From Isohypsibius dastychi (Eukaryota > Tardigrada > Eutardigrada > Parachela > Isohypsibiidae): DNA of 10,369 bases. The notes below the pieces were generated by a model. The model was not told the origin of the DNA. It searched no databases and saw only the letters and a program-made list of their open reading frames with translations. The stretch is from assembly GCA_034696485.1 (NCBI GenBank), contig JAQIWT010001549.1, positions 1-10,369 on the forward strand. Direction: 5' to 3'. Below, in pieces: positions 7,710-10,369 of this stretch. The stretch's first letter is position 1; the number at the start of each line of letters is the position of its first letter. The position numbers and the translations under genes were made by a program.

Positions 7710-8069
7710 ATGGAATTTAAGGTTAACGTGATTGTTATTTTGTACTGTCAAGTCAGTAACGAGGTCGCCATCAGCGCGTTACCAAACGAAGGAGGCAGCA
7801 ACTGCGTTCCCGGGTCGGTTGAGTGCACCAATGGCTTTATCTGTGACAGTTATAGTTATTCTGATACTCATGCTAAACGCATAAAGGTAAAACGAGCACA
7901 TTTTCCTCACTAAATGGCTTGATTTTTCATACGGACGTAACGGTTTCGCCCACAGAGTGATTGCTCCTCCGGCGGTAATGTCTGCGCACCGGAATCTTCT
8001 CAGTTCAACAGGTATTCTGTTGACCCGGATATAAGAGCTCAAATCCTGGCAGGGGTTACTTTCAAATAA
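7710..8069 (+). CDS. Cysteine-rich small secreted peptide, copy C (two exons: 7710–7886, 7956–8069)
   Basis: Exon 1 (59 codons) ends ATAAAG before GTAAAA. The 69-base intron ends CGCCCACAG. Exon 2 adds 37 residues and begins Ser-Asp-Cys-Ser-Ser-Gly-Gly, giving 96 residues. The signal region is altered (MEFKVNVIVILYCQVSNEVA) but still hydrophobic. C32, C39 and C45 are kept within CVPGSVECTNGFIC. The fourth cysteine is replaced by Arg (THAKRIK against YARCIK in B), while the fifth and sixth are kept (C62, C69 in GGNVCAPE). That leaves five framework cysteines, so one may be unpaired or the fold may be rearranged. The loss could mark the start of decay, though both exons, splice sites and length are intact. 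The tail resembles B's (DPDIRAQIL, ending TFK). Confidence 0.75.
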
Positions 8070-8263
8070 AGCAAAGCTCTCGTTGCGGACTAGTCAAAAA
8101 GGATGAAGCGCCTTTAGCGTTTATTAGTTACATCATGCACTAATAAAAATCTTGAAAATTTGAGGCAAATCTCTGTCCTTTATGTTCATGTACGCCTTTC
8201 AAATGCATTGACAAAACTGGAGAATCAGAATCGATCTGAGAAACCATGTGTTCAGATAATAAA
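8065..8263 (+). terminator. Candidate poly(A) signals of copy C
   Basis: There are three AATAAA hexamers: 8065–8070 (overlapping the stop codon), 8142–8147 (in ACTAATAAAAATCTTG, matching the site after copy D) and 8258–8263 (in CAGATAATAAAGATTCTT, matching copy B). The middle one is at the usual distance and is the likeliest, but which is used cannot be told from sequence. Confidence 0.4.
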
Positions 8264-8409
8264 GATTCTTCCCAAGCGGCAACTTGATTTTCGGACTTTT
8301 GGTTATCGGCTGAACCTCACCGTCATTGCGAATAAGGCTTGCCGAGCAGGAGCGTAAGGTTTTACGACAGCGGCGGCCATCGTCGATTATTGTCAGCCCT
8401 TTGAGATCT

Positions 8410-8490
8410 CTTGTTTCTTCCAAAACCGCTTAAGCTCCTCTACCGATTTAGAATCGCAAATTCTGGACAAGAAGCTCGAACAGTCTTTTT
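8410..8490 (-). pseudogene. Degraded opposite-strand reading frame, unit C
   Basis: Read on the minus strand this gives DCSSFLSRICDSKSVEELKR, followed by FWKKQE and then stops. It aligns with the open frame of unit B at 6961–7040. The frame is broken just downstream, so any protein is lost here. Confidence 0.45.
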
Positions 8491-8894
8491 CAATCAGTTG
8501 ACGTGCATTGGTTTGTCCGGAATAGATCTTAGGATACTTGAAAAGAATATAATCACACCCTACCAGGAGAATTCTAAGTAACCACTAAGTATCGAAGCCA
8601 AGAGTTCTTGTTGTGGGATAAGCTCGTGGGCAAGAAGCTTCATGGAGGTTATTGACCATGGTTTTTCGTATTCTGTTATGGCTTTCCGAAGTCCACTCCG
8701 TATTTTGCAGATCATAGAATCATTGAAAATACCTTATGTACATGACTACGAGTTGCTCTACGAGCGAAATCTCGATCAGGACTTGTCAGTTCGATGAACT
8801 TTCTGCACAAAGAAGTTGCAGCCAACTAAAAATTGTGAACATGGTAATTTCGCACAACAGGAGTTCATGACTTCGAAAGGTGATGCCCACGTAG
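8491..8894. other. Spacer between copies C and D
   Basis: This corresponds to 7061–7440 of the previous unit. Apart from the minus-strand ARRATRSH remnant near 8740–8780 no coding signal is visible, and no independent gene is supported. Confidence 0.4.
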
Positions 8895-8958
8895 AGTGAA
8901 TCACAAAATCTCAAGGTTGCGAGAAGCTCGACCTCAACACCTCCTAGTGCCGATCACA

Positions 8959-9103
8959 CCAGCACCGCGTTCTGGAGGGCATTTTGCGCATTCTCTGAAG
9001 TCAGCACGATCTAATCATGGGTTCCATAATATACAAGTGCGCACTCCTCAGTTTCTGCAAGCAACGAACCGGCAAAAGTGTTCCAATTGCTCTGTATTTT
9101 AAG
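8959..9103 (+). promoter_or_regulatory. Conserved upstream block and TATA-like box of copy D
   Basis: CCAGCACCGCGTTCTGGAGG, then TTGCGCATTCTCTGAAGTCA, GCACGATCTAATC and GTGCGCACTCCTCAG match the other copies. TATTTTAAGATCA at 9095 is the TATA-like core, 73 bases before the ATG and nearly identical to the box before copy A. Confidence 0.55.
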
Positions 9104-9167
9104 ATCACGTTTTCCGTTTTTTACAATAAACATTTTGCTTAAAGTTTCCTGAAGAGTTTTCCGCAAA

Positions 9168-9704
9168 ATGGAGTCCAGCATTTGTGTCTCTCTTGTGTTG
9201 CACCTTCTAATCAGCAAGGAGGTCGTAAGCAGCGCGTTACCAAGCGGCTGCGTCCCTGGGTCTGTTGATTGCACAAATGGCTTTCACTGCGACAGTGATA
9301 AACATTCTCATACTTATGCTACATGCATAAAGGTAAGAACGAGTACATCTTCGTCACTAACTTGCCTTGCTAACCCATACATAAGTAACAGTTTCACACC
9401 ACAGAGTGACTCCTCGGGACGTACTGGCCGCGCATGGGATCCTACTCGGTACGACGGATACCCGTCCAGGTATGAGCCGGTCAGGAGAGCCGAAGCCCTG
9501 GTAATTCCACCTCCGGAAAGAAAAGATCCCTTAGCCCGATACAAATTAAGTCTGGAAGCTGAAGACCTGGTAAATCCACCTCTTGAAAAAAAGGACCCCG
9601 TTGACCGATTCAGATCCAGTCTGGAAGCTGAAGCCCTGATAAATCCACCTCCGAAAAGAAAGGACCCTTTAGCCCGATACAAATTAAGTCTGGAACAGAT
9701 CTAA
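9168..9704 (+). CDS. Remodelled family member, copy D, with a repeat-bearing tail (two exons: 9168–9332, 9405–9704)
   Basis: Exon 1 (55 codons) encodes a hydrophobic signal-like start (SICVSLVLHLLISKEVVSSA) and C28, C35, C41 and C53 in the family spacing. It ends ATAAAG before GTAAGA. The intron (72 bases, ending CACACCACAG) contains no in-frame stop, so a retained intron would still give an open 178-codon product; the spliced form is 154 residues. Exon 2 starts Ser-Asp-Ser-Ser-Gly. A three-base loss removed the fifth cysteine and the sixth is also gone, leaving four (two possible disulfides). The middle (TRYDGYPSRYEPVRRAEAL) still aligns with B's TRYMGYAIDPDKKAKIL. Then come three 23-residue repeats ending SLE, each with a basic cluster (RK, KK, KRK) before Asp-Pro. 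Basic clusters could be proprotein-convertase sites, which is inference only. The function is unknown. Confidence 0.75.
   Translation: MESSICVSLVLHLLISKEVVSSALPSGCVPGSVDCTNGFHCDSDKHSHTYATCIKVRTSTSSSLTCLANPYISNSFTPQSDSSGRTGRAWDPTRYDGYPSRYEPVRRAEALVIPPPERKDPLARYKLSLEAEDLVNPPLEKKDPVDRFRSSLEAEALINPPPKRKDPLARYKLSLEQI
9489..9695 (+). repeat. Three tandem 69-base coding repeats in exon 2 of copy D
   Basis: The units are 9489–9557, 9558–9626 and 9627–9695, each 23 codons starting Ala-Glu and ending KLSLE or SSLE. By eye, units 1 and 3 differ at about 7 of 69 bases, while unit 2 differs from each at about 14–15. The frame is kept throughout with no stop until two codons after unit 3. About four of the seven differences between units 1 and 3 are silent. 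The start of the unit (AEALVIPPP) aligns with the ancestral tail AKILHQIPF of copy B. Confidence 0.9.
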
Positions 9705-9736
9705 AACGCTCTCGACTCATATTAACTGCGTCCCGC

Positions 9737-9742
9737 AATAAA
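9737..9742 (+). terminator. Candidate poly(A) signal of copy D
   Basis: AATAAA lies in CCCGCAATAAAAAAAATCTT, 33 bases after the stop. It aligns with the TAATAAAAATCTTG after copy C, so it is a shared family signal. Confidence 0.5.
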
Positions 9743-9992
9743 AAAAATCTTGAAATTTGCAGCGAAAACACTTTTTTACCCTGAACGTTTGTGTGCCACA
9801 GACCTCGACAAAACTGCGAAATCAGAACAGATCTGAAAAGTTGTGTGTTCTGTTAAAAATTTTTTTCGGACTTTTTGTCATTGATGGAGCCACTCCGTCA
9901 TATCGAATAAAGTTCGACAACCAGCAGTTAGATGCCATTTTCACAGAGGCGGCCATTGTCGGTTTTCTTCAGCTCTATGTGATTGGACAAGG

Positions 9993-10060
9993 TTTCTGTT
10001 TTTTCTTGAAAAACCTGTTGAGCTACTTTGTCGCTTCTGGACAACAAGCTCGGATCGGAC
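9993..10060 (-). pseudogene. Degraded opposite-strand reading frame, unit D
   Basis: On the minus strand a stop codon is followed by LNRFFKKKQK, aligned with LNRFLKKNEK of unit B. The preceding sequence contains ACGTCAAGTGGTCACAAGTC, similar to unit C's ACGTCAACTGATTG. No intact frame remains. Confidence 0.4.
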
Positions 10061-10100
10061 TTGTGACCACTTGACGTGCAGTATCTTTTTTATAATTCTG

Positions 10101-10280
10101 ATTGTACTTGAAGGGGGCATAATTATACTGTAGTTTTTTCCTTGTGGGTTCCCACCCCAGTACCGTGTCGTCATTGAATGGCTGAATTATCAGTACACTG
10201 TGAAACAAGAGGACATGGTCTGTCCAGGTACCTTTTTCAAGCTGAACTGTTCCACCATCTGCTGAGAAAGCAAACTGCCT
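10101..10280. other. End of window before the minisatellite; no gene seen
   Basis: Short open frames only. I see no clear similarity to units B–D beyond scattered words such as TGTACTTGAA (near 10104, compare TACTTGAAATAAA at 7087). Confidence 0.35.
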
Positions 10281-10350
10281 ACCGTAATGACCGAATTAGA
10301 AGCCCCCCCCCCCGTAATAGAAGCCCAGTCCGTAATAGAAGCCCAATTTC
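10281..10350. repeat. Short minisatellite with an 11-base C run
   Basis: Two 18-base units, CCGTAATAGAAGCCCAGT (10312–10329) and CCGTAATAGAAGCCCAAT (10330–10347), follow a diverged unit, CCGAATTAGAAG, that runs into eleven C (10303–10313). An ACCGTAATGA at 10281 may be a further worn unit. The array may continue beyond the window edge. The C run is a likely place for length error in sequencing. Confidence 0.75.
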
Positions 10351-10369
10351 CGGCTGTTCCTTTGAAAGA

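Larger units (their letters stand above)
7441..8894. repeat. Tandem array unit containing copy C
   Basis: One full period of 1454 bases, marked by AGTGAACCACAAAATC at 7441 and AGTGAATCACAAAATC at 8895. It holds the promoter block, peptide gene, 3' region, opposite-strand remnant and spacer, and aligns along its length with the flanking B and D units. Divergence is considerable and unevenly spread. Exon 1 around the cysteines is far more alike than the spacer, so the duplication is old and the gene has been under constraint. Confidence 0.65.
8895..10100. repeat. Tandem array unit containing copy D
   Basis: It begins with AGTGAATCACAAAATC and runs through promoter block, gene, poly(A) region and opposite-strand remnant in the same order as unit C. 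Similarity fades after about 10100, so the end of the array unit is approximate. It differs from other units mainly by the expansion inside exon 2. Confidence 0.55.

Noticed and set aside
7779-8042. 87-codon minus-strand open frame, and the similar one at 6442–6705
   Set aside because: Both lie antisense to copies C and B and exist because the sense genes are conserved. No independent evidence supports them.
9314-9682. 122-codon minus-strand open frame over copy D exon 2
   Set aside because: It is the antisense shadow of the three 69-base coding repeats, and its apparent protein repeats are a consequence of those.
1-10369. Transposable element or CRISPR array
   Set aside because: I saw no terminal inverted repeats with target duplications, no transposase or reverse transcriptase motifs, and no regularly spaced repeats with unique spacers. 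The repeats present are gene duplications and short satellites.

Overview
The window is eukaryotic and probably comes from an invertebrate animal. Its genes are split by short GT–AG introns of about 50–115 bases. Promoters look like TATA boxes 55–75 bases before the ATG. AATAAA signals follow the genes, and there are no bacterial features. I cannot name the species. The short introns and compact, tandemly duplicated genes suggest a small-genome animal such as a nematode or another ecdysozoan, but this is inference.

The main content is a tandem array of one small, cysteine-rich, probably secreted peptide family. There are four gene copies, all on the + strand: A (1465–1811), B (6241–6603), C (7710–8069) and D (9168–9704). 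A broken remnant, copy 0, lies at about 628–705. Every full copy has the same layout. Exon 1 encodes a signal-peptide-like start and four framework cysteines and ends in a Lys codon. A phase-0 intron of 69–72 bases follows, then a short exon 2 beginning Ser-Asp. Units B, C and D repeat with a period of about 1.46 kb, and the repeat includes promoter, gene, 3' region and a long spacer. The spacer carries a degraded reading frame on the opposite strand that can be seen in all four units.

The copies differ most in cysteine content and in the tail. A keeps six framework cysteines, B and C keep five each, and D keeps four. D has lost the last two together and gained three 23-residue tail repeats with dibasic or polybasic sites. 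The array therefore looks like a fast-diversifying secreted peptide locus with one strongly remodelled member. The function is unknown.

Between copies A and B, about 3.5–4 kb of unrelated DNA interrupts the array. It carries, on the minus strand, an intron-containing decayed copy of the chaperonin subunit CCT7 (TCP-1 eta) at about 2830–3845. Farther along (4849–5434) are three exon-like pieces with weak resemblance to a p53-family DNA-binding domain. Next to them are a 39-base exact direct repeat and small tandem duplications. The last 80 bases of the window hold a short minisatellite with an 11-base C run.
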